Positions 34,926-44,469 of a stretch of 64,000 bases of DNA are shown piece by piece. The stretch comes from CAZTAR01 sp043813895 (lineage in GTDB: Bacteria > Planctomycetota > Phycisphaerae > UBA1845 > UTPLA1). The position numbers were made by a program, and so were the translations under genes. Numbering within the stretch: position 1 is the stretch's first letter; every line of letters begins with the position of its first letter. Location: assembly GCA_043813895.1 (NCBI GenBank), contig JBDRKQ010000101.1, forward strand, positions 130,366-194,365. The letters run 5' to 3'. The notes below the pieces were generated by a model. It was not told the DNA's origin and did not search any database. It worked only from the letters and a program-made list of their open reading frames with translations.

Positions 34926-35082
34926 CCCTTGTGAGGGGCCGCCACCAGTCGTGGGCCTCGCAACGCCGATCGTCGTCACTCTCCGTGCGGCAACGGGAAT
35001 CGGGTCTGCGGTAGGCACAAATCGCCGCGACGTCCTGCGGAGGATCCTCCGCACGCGGCGTCTTGTATCGTTGAGTGCCGGC

Positions 35083-36012
35083 ATGACGGAGATGTTCACG
35101 TGTAATGGCCTGGTCAAGCGTTACGGAGACGTGTGCGCCCTAAACGGCATCACCTTGTCCGTCGAGGGGACTGTTGTGGGATTGCTGGGCCCGAACGGAG
35201 CGGGCAAGAGCACGCTCATCAGCGTGTTGCTGGGACAGGTGCCGCCCACATCCGGCAGGGCGTCGGTTTTGGGCTTGGACGCTGCCCGCAGGCAGCGCCT
35301 GATCCGGCGGCGGGTAGGCTTCGTGCCCGAGAACGATTGCCTGATACCTGGCCTGACGGGGACGGGGTACGTGTGCTACACAGGTAAGCTGGCGGGCATG
35401 TCCCACCGGCAGGCAATGCAGCGAACCCACGAAGTCCTGGACTACGTCGAGCTGGACGAGGCCAGATACCGCCCGGCCGAACAATACTCGGCGGGCATGA
35501 AGCAGCGGCTCAAGCTGGCCCAGGCACTGGTGCACGACCCGGACCTTCTTTTCCTCGACGAGCCGACCAACGGAATGGACCCCCGAGGCCGGCAGGTCAT
35601 GTTGTCTTTGATTACGGATCTGGGCCGCGCGGGGATCAGGGTGCTGTTGTCGAGCCACCTGCTGCCGGATGTGGAGCGGGTATGCCAACAGGTTGTCATC
35701 ATGGGCGGCGGAGAGGTCTTGTCCAGTGGGGACATCGGGGAGATGCACCGTCCTCACCCGACGTTGTACACGGTTGAGTTTATTGCCCAGGGAGACGGCG
35801 ACGCTTTTCGTCGACGGTTGTTGGAGAACAAGGTGTCGATCCACCAGCAGTCCAAGGGATCGCTGGGGATCGAATTGCCCGCGGCGCAGACGCAATACCT
35901 AGTTTTGCAGGCGGCGCGGGAGACGAACGTCAAGCTTCGAGGATTGCACCCCAAGAAGAGTTCGCTGGAAGAGGCGTTTATGACGGCGATCGCGAGGCAA
36001 CAAAACCGATGA
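35083..36012 (+). CDS. ABC transporter ATP-binding protein
   Basis: About 309 residues. Walker A GPNGAGKST near 40, signature YSAGMKQRLKLAQAL (a variant of LSGGQ usual in ABC-2 exporters), Walker B LLFLDEPTNGMD, and a C-terminal extension of about 90 residues. ABC-2 type ATPase; the stop overlaps the permease gene that follows. The long frame upstream of 35083 overlaps the M16 gene end and is not counted. Substrate unknown. Confidence 0.9.
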   Translation: MTEMFTCNGLVKRYGDVCALNGITLSVEGTVVGLLGPNGAGKSTLISVLLGQVPPTSGRASVLGLDAARRQRLIRRRVGFVPENDCLIPGLTGTGYVCYTGKLAGMSHRQAMQRTHEVLDYVELDEARYRPAEQYSAGMKQRLKLAQALVHDPDLLFLDEPTNGMDPRGRQVMLSLITDLGRAGIRVLLSSHLLPDVERVCQQVVIMGGGEVLSSGDIGEMHRPHPTLYTVEFIAQGDGDAFRRRLLENKVSIHQQSKGSLGIELPAAQTQYLVLQAARETNVKLRGLHPKKSSLEEAFMTAIARQQNR

Positions 36013-37016
36013 GCACCGCCCCCGCAACGAGCGCGACCAAGTACCGGCGTTGGTCGGGTCAACCGAACCGCCGACGTTGGACGTGGCTGGCGATCCTCGC
36101 AGCCGGAGTCCGGTTGACCAACCGGGCGACGAAGGTGCGGACGCTTGTCTGGATGAGCCTCGCCTTTCCGGTCGGCAGCTGCGCGTTTTTCTACGCGCTG
36201 GCTCAACTGGAATTGCTGGCCAACACTCCGGAAGCCAGTGGGATGTATGAGTTCATCAAAATATTCCTGCGGGTAGACCTCAGCCGCGTGAGTCGGCTCG
36301 CGGAGTACCGCGAGGTCCTGTGGCGATCGGTCTTCCTCTTCACGTTCAAGGTGGAGTTGTTCTGGGTGTTCGTTGTGATCGTGCGGGCCGGGCCCGGTCT
36401 GATCGCCGATGACCTGAAGGCTCGGGCTCTGCCGATCTACTTTGCCAGACCGGTCACTCCGCTGACCTACCTGGCCGGCAAGTGGATGGTCGTCGCGTTC
36501 TTCATCGGCATGGTGGTGCTGGTCCCGAATCTCCTGGCCCTAATCCTGGGGACGCTGGTAACCGGCGGCCTCCAGACGTTCGGGCAGACGCTGGGACTGG
36601 GGTGGGACCTGTTGGTCACCGGCATTGGCGTGATGGTCTTCGGCGGAGCGGTGATACTGGCCCTGTCGAGCCTGAGTTCGGACAAGCGCTACGTGACCGT
36701 GGGTTGGGTGGCGATCTGCCTGCTCCCGGTGATGGCCCAGGCGATTCTATTCGACGTGCTGCCGGACGAAGTAACCGGCGGATGGTTGGGGAGTGTTTCG
36801 CTTTTTCGAGACATCACCGTGACGGCGGACTGGGTGTTCGGCATAAGAGAAGCGTGGGAGTCAACGCCGCTTCCCAGAGAGGTGTTTGACAACGCCCTGG
36901 GACGACCGATCGCCCTGTTCTATCCAATCAGCGTGCTGTTAGCCCTCGCAGCCGGTTCATTATTCGTCTGTTACCGCCGGGTATTGCGTTTCTCGCGTTC
37001 GGCGGCAAGTGTGTAG
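36009..37016 (+). CDS. ABC-2 type transporter permease
   Basis: About 335 residues, ATG overlapping the ATPase stop. About six hydrophobic segments, for example VWMSLAFPVGSCAFFYALA, FIGMVVLVPNLLALILGTLV and VGWVAICLLPVMAQAILF. Between helices is LKARALPIYFARPVTPLTYL, typical of ABC-2 permeases of the NosY/gliding type. Works with the preceding ATPase. Confidence 0.83.
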   Translation: MSTAPATSATKYRRWSGQPNRRRWTWLAILAAGVRLTNRATKVRTLVWMSLAFPVGSCAFFYALAQLELLANTPEASGMYEFIKIFLRVDLSRVSRLAEYREVLWRSVFLFTFKVELFWVFVVIVRAGPGLIADDLKARALPIYFARPVTPLTYLAGKWMVVAFFIGMVVLVPNLLALILGTLVTGGLQTFGQTLGLGWDLLVTGIGVMVFGGAVILALSSLSSDKRYVTVGWVAICLLPVMAQAILFDVLPDEVTGGWLGSVSLFRDITVTADWVFGIREAWESTPLPREVFDNALGRPIALFYPISVLLALAAGSLFVCYRRVLRFSRSAASV

Positions 37017-37024
37017 ATTAGCGA

Positions 37025-37951
37025 ATGGCGGTAATCGAACTAGACCGATTGTCCAAGTGGTACGACGAGGTGATCGGTCTGAACAACGTGACCGCGATGG
37101 TGGGCCGCGGTATCACCGGCCTCATCGGTCCGAATGGGGCGGGCAAGAGCACGCTCATGGGCCTGGCGATGGGGCAGCTCCGGCCGAGCACGGGATCGAT
37201 TCGCTTGTGGGGCGAGCGAGTCTGGGACAATCCGGCGATCCTTTCGCGCGTGGGGTATTGCCCGGAGGGAGATGTGTTCTGGCCGGAATCGACTGGACAG
37301 CAGTTCGTGTACTTTCTGGCTCGCGCATCGGGACTGCCTCGCCGGGCGGCCCGGACCGCCGCGATGGAGGCCATCGACCTGACGGGGATGCGTGAGCACA
37401 GGAACCGGCCGATCGGGACGTATTCGAAAGGGATGCGTCAGAGAATCAAGATCGCTCAGGCCCTGGCGCATATGCCCCGCTTGTTGATCCTGGACGAGCC
37501 GTTTACGGGGGCCGATCCGGTGGCCCGACACGATTTGGCACAGCTATTTCGCGTGCTGGTTTCCCAAGACGTGGACATCCTGATCTCCAGCCATGTGTTG
37601 CACGAAGTCGAAGCGCTGACCAGGCAGATCCTGATGATCGACCATGGCCGCATCGTGGCGGAAGGTGATCTGGGCGAGGTGCGTCGCCTGATGCACGACC
37701 GGCCTCATGCCATCCGCGTGAAGGTGGATCAACCCCGAGTGCTGGCGTCGAAACTGGTCGGCCTGCCCACGGTGACGGGTCTGCAAGTGACCGCGGAGGA
37801 CACCCTGATTATTGAGACGCCTGCTCCCGAGAACGTGTACGACCGATTGCCGGAGATGCTGTTGGCCGACGATCTTGGCGTTCGAGAGATCGCTGCCGCC
37901 GACGCCGGTCTGGAGGCGGTGTTCGGGTATTTGACGGGCAGGGGGGTGTAA
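37025..37951 (+). CDS. ABC transporter ATP-binding protein, second system
   Basis: About 308 residues. Walker A GPNGAGKST at about 37, signature YSKGMRQRIKIAQAL, Walker B LLILDEPFTGADPV, switch His in ISSHVLHEVE. Similar in class to the ATPase at 35083, so the two ATPase-permease pairs may form one composite exporter. Starts 8 bp after the permease stop with no clear ribosome-binding site. Confidence 0.9.
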   Translation: MAVIELDRLSKWYDEVIGLNNVTAMVGRGITGLIGPNGAGKSTLMGLAMGQLRPSTGSIRLWGERVWDNPAILSRVGYCPEGDVFWPESTGQQFVYFLARASGLPRRAARTAAMEAIDLTGMREHRNRPIGTYSKGMRQRIKIAQALAHMPRLLILDEPFTGADPVARHDLAQLFRVLVSQDVDILISSHVLHEVEALTRQILMIDHGRIVAEGDLGEVRRLMHDRPHAIRVKVDQPRVLASKLVGLPTVTGLQVTAEDTLIIETPAPENVYDRLPEMLLADDLGVREIAAADAGLEAVFGYLTGRGV

Positions 37952-37994
37952 TGCGTGCGTTTCGCCGGAAATCAAAAGGCCGGAGGAGAGTCTG

Positions 37995-38825
37995 ATGGTC
38001 GCCCTGTTCTGGTTCACCATTCGACAGTATCTGCGGGCGCGGAAGCTGTGGTTGGTAGCCTTGCTGCTGGGGGCACCGTGCGCGCTGGCCTTGCTGATGC
38101 GACATTTCGAGCCCCCCGGCGGGCTGACCGAATTATGGGAAGCCTATCACGGGGTGATGCTGTCGCTGCTGTTCATGGTCGTGCTTCCACTGTTGTGTAT
38201 GCTCTACGGTTCGGCACTGATCGGGTCGGAGGTGGAAGGGCGAACATTGGTTTACTTGGTGATTCGCCGGATGCGGCGTGCGACGGTGTTGTTGGTGCGC
38301 TTTGCCGCTGCGGCGCTGGTTCTGATGGTTCTGTTCGGGATGGCGGTTCTGGCCTTTCATCTCTGCATGGTGGGCGGCGCGGATATCGAGGGTCTCAACT
38401 CGACGGCCGGTCTTACATCTGATCGGGCCTGGCAACCGGGGCGTGATCTAGCCGCTTATCTGGGTGTCATCCCGCTTGGCGTAGTGGCGTTTTTGGCCGT
38501 GTTTACGCTGATCAGCCTCGTGACCGCGCGCTCATTGACGATCTCCACCCTGTATATTGTGATTGTGGAGGCGGTTGTCGCCAGCCTGCCGGTGCGGGCC
38601 CAGGTATACACGATCACCCACCAACTGCGGCGGAGCCTGACAACTTTCATTTCCAGAGATCTGCTTCAGGTGGTCGGCCCACCCGGTGAGTTTCAGGAGA
38701 GGCTGTATCCCGTCGGCGCGACCGGCACCATCCCGCTCATGATGATGGTATTTGTAGTAATGGGCCTGGCCTGCATCCTGGTAAGCAAACGGGAGCTCGC
38801 TCCCGCAAGAGTGGCCCGCGACTAG
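37995..38825 (+). CDS. ABC-2 type transporter permease, second system
   Basis: About 276 residues; RBS GGAGGAGAG before ATG 37995. Six hydrophobic segments including VMLSLLFMVVLPLLCMLYGS, FAAAALVLMVLFGMAVLAFH, LIVVTARS-type loops and IPLMMMVFVVMGLACILVS. Conserved ABC-2 feature IGSEVEGRTLVYLVIRRMRR. Partner of the ATPase just upstream. Confidence 0.8.
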   Translation: MVALFWFTIRQYLRARKLWLVALLLGAPCALALLMRHFEPPGGLTELWEAYHGVMLSLLFMVVLPLLCMLYGSALIGSEVEGRTLVYLVIRRMRRATVLLVRFAAAALVLMVLFGMAVLAFHLCMVGGADIEGLNSTAGLTSDRAWQPGRDLAAYLGVIPLGVVAFLAVFTLISLVTARSLTISTLYIVIVEAVVASLPVRAQVYTITHQLRRSLTTFISRDLLQVVGPPGEFQERLYPVGATGTIPLMMMVFVVMGLACILVSKRELAPARVARD

Positions 38826-38850
38826 CGCACTGCCACACAGGAATCTGCGG

Positions 38851-38931
38851 GTAGCATCGGCCCCCCGTGGCAGACGTGAACCGTGGAGAGGCTCCTCCTC
38901 GCATGCGTCGGCCACGGAGGGCCGACGCTAC
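38851..38931. repeat. Dispersed inverted repeat, GTAGCGTCGGCC family
   Basis: GTAGCATCGGCCCCCCGTGG at the left pairs with GCCACGGAGGGCCGACGCTAC (right arm, minus its last base) with few mismatches, around a 35-bp centre. It lies between convergent genes (ABC permease and MFS carrier) and could serve as a bidirectional transcription block. Confidence 0.7.
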
Positions 38932-39085
38932 GACCCGCACTTTTTCGAGTGGCGATGCTTGAGTGGCAAAACCCAAGCCACATAAGAAGCTGTGGTGTCC
39001 ATCCACTGCTGCCGGTGCCTGCTCCCACGTCTCGGCAAGCACAGCTTGACCTCGTTTTCCGGCTGCCCAGCGTGCGGATGTTGCG

Positions 39086-40423
39086 TCAGTCTCGTTTTTG
39101 CGTGACGTGGCGGCGAACGCTGAAGAAGAGGGCCGCCGAGATCATGGCAACGACACCGGCGCCGGACCAAAGGTATCGACCGCCGAGGTCTTCACTGGCG
39201 AGGATCGCACCGCCGATGGGGGCTGCGAACATCACGGCGCTGGAGAAGCTCATGGTGAAGACGCCCATGTAGCGAGCGCGGAGTCTGGCCGGGGCGAGAT
39301 CGGAAACGATGGCGTGGCTGTAGGGAGCGGCCATGATCTCGCCGAGTGTCCATATCACGATGGTGAGTGCGAAATGTGAGAGGTTCACGGCCAGGGCGGT
39401 GAGGCCGAAGCCAACGGCGTTGAGGAGGGCTCCGACGACCATCACATTGCCCCGCCTAAAACGGGCGAGGAAGGCCGTCAACGGGAGCTGGAGGAGGACA
39501 ATGAGCAGGCCGTTGAGGGCGATGATCTTGCCGTAGTCGTGGGGTTGGAACCCGCGTTGTTCGATGTAGAGCGGCAGCGTGGAGAGGGACTGCATAAAAA
39601 CCAGGGCGATGAGGAACGTCGCAAGGCAGAAGACCACGAAGGGGGTGTCTGTGACGATGTGGCGGGCTGCGGCGAGGATGGGGACGGACTCTACGGACAA
39701 GCTCGGCGGCTCCGTGTTGTGGGTTGCCTCTGTGTTCTCAGCGGTGTCTGTCGGCTCCACGTCCCGATGTTTCTCACGCTTGTCGGTGCTGTCCCGTGTG
39801 AGTTCGGTGCGAGAAAGGATTCTCGCACCAGCGGCAGCGGCGGCCGTTACACGAGCGGGGAGGGTTTCCCGTAAAGCCGCGAAGATGATCAGGGCGAAGA
39901 TGGCCGAGGTGAGGGCGTCGCCCCAGAAGAGCCAGTGGAAGTTGTAACTGGCGATGATGCCGCCAATGAAGGCGCCGATGGCGAAGCCCAGGTTGATTGA
40001 TACGTACATCAGTGCGAATGCGTGGGGGCGCTGCTCGGGGGTGGTGAGATCGGCGATCATGGCCGAGGCTGCCGGACGGAAGGTCTCCGCCACGCACGCA
40101 AAGAGCAGGACCATGAGCACGATCAGCCACGGGGTCGTGACGAAGCTGAAAACGACAAGGATGACGGCGCCGCCCAGCAGCGCGAACAGCATGACGGGAC
40201 GGCGGCCGATCTGGTCTGCGAGTTGTCCGCCGACGAGCGACGCGACAATGGCCCCTGCCCCGAAGAAGCCCATGGTCGTGGTAGCGAATGTGACGCTCAA
40301 TCCGAGGCTCGTCTTGAGGTAGAGCGTGAGGAAGATGACGACGAATGTGCCTGCACGGTTTACCAAGCTGCCGAAGCAGAGGATGTGAATCGAGCGCGGG
40401 AGATCGAGGTACTGCCTGATCAT
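39086..40423 (-). CDS. Major facilitator superfamily efflux transporter (DHA1/MdtH-like)
   Basis: About 445 residues with twelve hydrophobic helices and a charged central loop of about 60 residues (SRTELTRDSTDKREKHRDVE). Motif A is visible after helix 2 as GGQLADQIGRRPVML, and ETFRPAASAMIADL and LNLGFAIGAF-like segments follow. Probably drug or metabolite export by proton antiport; the substrate is not inferable. Divergent from a short gap; convergent with the ABC genes. Confidence 0.87.
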   Translation of the reverse strand: MIRQYLDLPRSIHILCFGSLVNRAGTFVVIFLTLYLKTSLGLSVTFATTTMGFFGAGAIVASLVGGQLADQIGRRPVMLFALLGGAVILVVFSFVTTPWLIVLMVLLFACVAETFRPAASAMIADLTTPEQRPHAFALMYVSINLGFAIGAFIGGIIASYNFHWLFWGDALTSAIFALIIFAALRETLPARVTAAAAAGARILSRTELTRDSTDKREKHRDVEPTDTAENTEATHNTEPPSLSVESVPILAAARHIVTDTPFVVFCLATFLIALVFMQSLSTLPLYIEQRGFQPHDYGKIIALNGLLIVLLQLPLTAFLARFRRGNVMVVGALLNAVGFGLTALAVNLSHFALTIVIWTLGEIMAAPYSHAIVSDLAPARLRARYMGVFTMSFSSAVMFAAPIGGAILASEDLGGRYLWSGAGVVAMISAALFFSVRRHVTQKRD

Positions 40424-40618
40424 CGCGTCCGCGCTGGTCCTCCGGGTTATGAGAGGGTGAAGACCGGGTCTTTCAAGTCCCGGCCAATCAAGGACTTGCC
40501 GCGAGACTCAGCAATGGTCAAGGCTCAACGCCGGGCAGTATAATCACCATGTATGCCATGGTCAACCCAAGATCAGCCGACGGTTGAGGAAGGTGGCGCG
40601 GGATGATTGCCTGGTTCG

Positions 40619-42256
40619 CTACGGCATGCCCAAGAACAGCCCCGCGAACGGTCCCACATCGCCGATATCCACGTCGGCATCACCGTCCACATCGGCCGGG
40701 CAGATGCCTACCAGGCTCAAGCACCCAGGGACGCCAATCACAAGTTCGACGAAGGGCTGGATGTCCAGCCCATTGATCGAGCCGTCCCGATTCACATCCC
40801 CCTTGAGGCACGGCGCGGCCGCATCCAGGGCGTCCGCATAGCCGCCCGGCAGAAGCGTGAAGTACACCTCCCGCTCGCCAAGGTACCCGTCGCAAGGCGG
40901 GGTGTCGAAGAACTGCGTCCACGTCGCCGCAACCTGATCGTCGGGGCCGTACACAAGCGTGTGCCGGCCGCTTGGGGCGATGCGGCGGATGTTCTCGTCA
41001 CACTCACCTGCGTCCGTCGCCTGATTGACCCGGAACTCGCAACCCAGAGGGCGTCCGTCCGCCTCGAAATACTGGGCGTGAACCTCGGAATCTGCCTCCC
41101 CTCCACCGGCGTAGTTCGCATTCCATGCGATGACAAACCGGCCCGCCCGTGTCTCGTCCAGGGTGAGCGCCACCGTCGGGTGGGCGTGGCCGGCATCCAA
41201 CGGGGGTGAGCCGATTCCGAGTTCGAGTTGGCTGTCAACGATGAACGGCGTCGAGACCCGAACGATCGGATCGCTTGGCCCGCCTGCCCAATGAAAGCGA
41301 CGCGCATAGATGCCCCTGCTTCTGGCGCACCCGGGCAATCCCGGCCCGAACCACGTCACCACGATATTGCCCGCATCGTCGAGCGCGACGGCCGGAGATA
41401 CCTGGCTGCTATGAGTGAACTCCTGGTCGGGCTCGTTTGCCCAATCGTCTGGCCCGGCGCGCTGATCGATCAGGCTCCCGTCCGCGCCGTAGAGTTGCAG
41501 CGCGATGTCATGGCCCGGTCCCGGCTCTTCAGCCTCCACCCACACGAGGCAAAAGCAGCCGTCCGAACGCATTGATACGCAGGGCGCGGAGCCACGACAG
41601 GGATCCCAGGATCGGACGGTAAAGGGGCTCGGCAGCCCCGAGACTTCGCAATCCAGCGAGCACACGGAGGGCAAGAGGTAGCCATCGTTATTGATGTATG
41701 CGACGGCTGCAACGCCCACATCCGACATGCCGGCTGACGGGGGATCGTGCATGATGACGACTGGCCCACTGGGGATGTCGACAGGTACCGAAGTGTCATC
41801 GAAGTCAAAATCAGACACGACCGCGAGCGGCCCGATCGTTGGATGACCATCGGAATGCACAGCGAGCCATGCGGCGCGAACCATACCGCTACGGCTCAGA
41901 GCGATCGAGATATCGTAGTGGAAATTCGGTTCGGGTGGTGGCCCAGGCCAAACCGCGAGCCCTTCTGGAAGACCAATCATGACACCCGTCGCCGAATATC
42001 GCTGAATCTTCACGAAGTCATCGCTGAAGGTTTGATGGTCCCAACCAACAATGAACCGGCCAGTATTGTCCATTCCGATTGCTGATTCGTCTGGGTTGTC
42101 CGCCTCATCCACAACCAGCACCTCCACCGTCCCGATCGGCGGGACGGGGCACTCCGCTCGTGTGGTCTCGACCAAGAACCAAGCGGTCGTCACGACAAGA
42201 GCACCCGCACAAACGGGCATCGCCGCCGTCCTCAATGGGATTCTGTTCATGCGCAT
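40619..42256 (-). CDS. Secreted protein with dockerin-like C-terminus, function unknown
   Basis: About 545 residues; the ATG follows GAAGGAGG at good spacing. Signal peptide at residues 1-35 (AGALVVTTAWFLVETTRA). The middle consists of repeated beta motifs such as GRFIVGWDHQTF, GNIVVTWFGPG and GRFVIAWNANYAGG, roughly 60 residues apart, suggesting a beta-propeller. Many Cys pairs. The last 65 residues have two dockerin-type loops (DVNRDGSINGLDIQPFVELV and DVDGDADVDIGDVGPFAGLF). No cohesin was seen in the window. Confidence 0.75.
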   Translation of the reverse strand: MRMNRIPLRTAAMPVCAGALVVTTAWFLVETTRAECPVPPIGTVEVLVVDEADNPDESAIGMDNTGRFIVGWDHQTFSDDFVKIQRYSATGVMIGLPEGLAVWPGPPPEPNFHYDISIALSRSGMVRAAWLAVHSDGHPTIGPLAVVSDFDFDDTSVPVDIPSGPVVIMHDPPSAGMSDVGVAAVAYINNDGYLLPSVCSLDCEVSGLPSPFTVRSWDPCRGSAPCVSMRSDGCFCLVWVEAEEPGPGHDIALQLYGADGSLIDQRAGPDDWANEPDQEFTHSSQVSPAVALDDAGNIVVTWFGPGLPGCARSRGIYARRFHWAGGPSDPIVRVSTPFIVDSQLELGIGSPPLDAGHAHPTVALTLDETRAGRFVIAWNANYAGGGEADSEVHAQYFEADGRPLGCEFRVNQATDAGECDENIRRIAPSGRHTLVYGPDDQVAATWTQFFDTPPCDGYLGEREVYFTLLPGGYADALDAAAPCLKGDVNRDGSINGLDIQPFVELVIGVPGCLSLVGICPADVDGDADVDIGDVGPFAGLFLGMP

Positions 42257-42307
42257 GAGTCTGCCTCCTTCTGAGAGTTGCCGAGCCAAGCGAACGTCCG
42301 TACACCG

Positions 42308-43348
42308 CTACGGGCCGATGCTGATCGTTCCGGAGATGCCGTAGTGGGCCTTCACATCCGGCAGCGTATTCGTGTCATCGAGCTTGCCCCCAAGAGGCAG
42401 CCAATACTGAGGGTTGGCCGACTGCAAGTCGCCCATCGTTTCGACGTGGCCATCGTAGAACGCGAAGTTGGCCTTGTAGGCATTCGCGGCGGCCCCCACG
42501 TTGGGCTCGGCCGTGGAGTGCCGGTAGGCGTATATCCTTGCGTCGATCGAAGAACTGCCGCCGTTGCCCGGCGCTCGCCGCCTGTCCCAAGACTTGCTGT
42601 GAAACGACGACCCGGCATAGGGCGCGGAATCTGAAAACGCGCCTCCCCAGGCTCCACCGACACTCAAATCGTAGTCGGGAGGTGTATCGGCATCAGCATA
42701 TCGGGAGCCGTCCGCGCAGAATATCTTGTTGGCCGGCACACCGATCCGCAGGGTTGAAGGGCGCCAATTGTCGGGGAGTTTCTCTTCGTGCTCGTTACCG
42801 TAGAGATCGATCCCATTGCCAGCGCCGTCGGTCCGTATCCACATCTGATACCGACTCGTGTTGTAGCTCACCATCCAGCCCACGCCGGCATCGACCGCCC
42901 CATAGCTGCCTGCAAGGAACGTGTTGCCGGCACATAGAAACGCGTCATGCGATCGCAGCTCGTTGAATCGACGATAAACGCCGGTTATGTCTCCGAGGTC
43001 CGGCTTGTACAGGCCGAAGTCCCATTGATGGGCCAAGGGTCCGATGAAGTCGAACCGCTGAACCGCTGGCCCGAACGCCGCCGGTTGGCCGGCAAGGTAT
43101 ACCCCTGATCCCCCTGGTGCGCCTACCGGCCAATCGTCGTTGTCACCGGCATATTCCTGCATGCCCTGGACAATCCCTCGGAGAGTCGCCAAACAGGCCA
43201 CACGCTGGCCCGTCCGGCGGGCGCCGACCAAGCTCGGCAGCAGCATCGCCAGCAGCACGGCGATGATCGAGATGACCACCAGGAGTTCGATCAGGGTGAA
43301 ACCCGCCGCCGGCCGGCGGGTCTGCTTTGCTTCTCGCTCACGGCTCAT
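42308..43348 (-). CDS. Prepilin-like protein with N-terminal methylation motif and late DGH segment
   Basis: About 346 residues from ATG 43348 (RBS GAGGAG); ATG 43363 overlaps the upstream stop and is an alternative. Type IV prepilin motif AGFTLIELLVVISIIAVLLA after a 15-residue basic leader, so a class III/IV leader peptidase should cleave before F. The C-terminal NFAFYDGHVETM is the characteristic DGH segment of the planctomycete DUF1559/H-X9-DG proteins. Major pseudopilin or surface protein; the zinc-ribbon protein next to it probably works with it. Confidence 0.88.
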   Translation of the reverse strand: MSREREAKQTRRPAAGFTLIELLVVISIIAVLLAMLLPSLVGARRTGQRVACLATLRGIVQGMQEYAGDNDDWPVGAPGGSGVYLAGQPAAFGPAVQRFDFIGPLAHQWDFGLYKPDLGDITGVYRRFNELRSHDAFLCAGNTFLAGSYGAVDAGVGWMVSYNTSRYQMWIRTDGAGNGIDLYGNEHEEKLPDNWRPSTLRIGVPANKIFCADGSRYADADTPPDYDLSVGGAWGGAFSDSAPYAGSSFHSKSWDRRRAPGNGGSSSIDARIYAYRHSTAEPNVGAAANAYKANFAFYDGHVETMGDLQSANPQYWLPLGGKLDDTNTLPDVKAHYGISGTISIGP

Positions 43349-43359
43349 GGCGCCACTCC

Positions 43360-43803
43360 TCATTTGCCCGCAGCCGCGCGGGCGGCGTCCATCATCTCCT
43401 GCGGTGGTCGCGGGTTGTGTACCTTCACCTCCCGGCCGCAATCGGGGCAGTATGTCTTCTCTGTGCTCGTCCGGTCGATCCGGTTCTTCAGCACGACATA
43501 GGTCGGCTCGAGCTTCGCCGCCCATTTGCCGTTGGCGTCCTTGGTCCAGTAGCAGGCCTCGGCCCGGTAGACGGTCAGCTTGTCACATTTCGGACACTCG
43601 TACGGCTCCTTGTCGCCCATCTTGATCGTGTAGTTGAACTCGTGGCCGCACTCGATGCACTTGTGGGCCCGGTTCGCCGCGATGTCCGCGGGCGAATCGG
43701 CGCCCAGCCTCATCCAGGCCAGGAGGACGGCGACCACGACGAGCACCGCCGCAGCGATTAACAACACCCGCTGACGTCCTGCCCCCGGTTCTTGTGCTGC
43801 CAA
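43360..43803 (-). CDS. Membrane-anchored zinc-ribbon protein
   Basis: About 147 residues from TTG 43803, which has the strong site AAGGAG upstream; GTG 43857 gives a longer form. One hydrophobic helix at residues 11-30 (VLLIAAAVLVVVAVLLAWM), then KCIECGHEF...ECPKC and a second half ending YCPDCGREV, three CxxC pairs forming zinc ribbons. The pairing with a prepilin-like gene, overlapping by 4 bp in the ATGA manner if the longer prepilin start is used, recurs in planctomycetes. Function unknown. Confidence 0.75.
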   Translation of the reverse strand: MAAQEPGAGRQRVLLIAAAVLVVVAVLLAWMRLGADSPADIAANRAHKCIECGHEFNYTIKMGDKEPYECPKCDKLTVYRAEACYWTKDANGKWAAKLEPTYVVLKNRIDRTSTEKTYCPDCGREVKVHNPRPPQEMMDAARAAAGK

Positions 43804-44469
43804 GTCGAAACTCCTTGCTGCTTCGTGAGGACGAACCGCCGATGGACGGGCGGCCACAACTGTTTCTCGCGCATACTCACCTTCGCTGAGCAGCCTTTAT
43901 TCTACACGATAGTGTTGCGAATGGGGACCCGTGATTCAAGCGATTTCCGCCGATCCCACCGATTTTCACGGCGTGAGACGCAAAGTGGGGGACTTGACTG
44001 CGGGCAGCATGGGCTGCAGGCGGCTTGCCCGTCGGCACCGGACAGGCCACCGGCACGCGGATGATCGCGATTCCCAGACAAGTGCGGCCAATCCGGTGCC
44101 CTGACATGACCGATTCCAGCTCAGGCTCTGTCCGATAGCCAGCCTGTTGCGTCGTCGTTCGGCGGCCAGGCGATCAGAATCTCGGTGGAAGGCGCCGTTT
44201 CCAGACACAGACGTTTGCCGCGGGGGGAGAGGCCAGGAATTCTCCCCTATGAACACCAAAGCCGGCCCCGATACCAGTGCTGATACTGGGGGCGATTGGG
44301 GGGGTTCAAACAGGGAATGCCCGGCCTCGCAGGATGCTGACCGTGGGTCGTCAGATGAGCCCCGCCGCAACTATTGCTGGAAATACTTGGCCCCGCGCGC
44401 GACAATAGGGCTGTTCCTCTGGGCCTCGGGCTGTGCCCGCACACACATATCATGCGAAAGGCCTTGATC
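43804..44469. other. Intergenic region, no gene seen
   Basis: About 660 bp between divergent genes. Short GC-rich palindromic stretches (for example GGGCAGCATGGGCTGCAGG near 44003) occur but no ribosome-binding site with a credible frame was found. Promoters of both flanking units should lie here. Confidence 0.45.
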
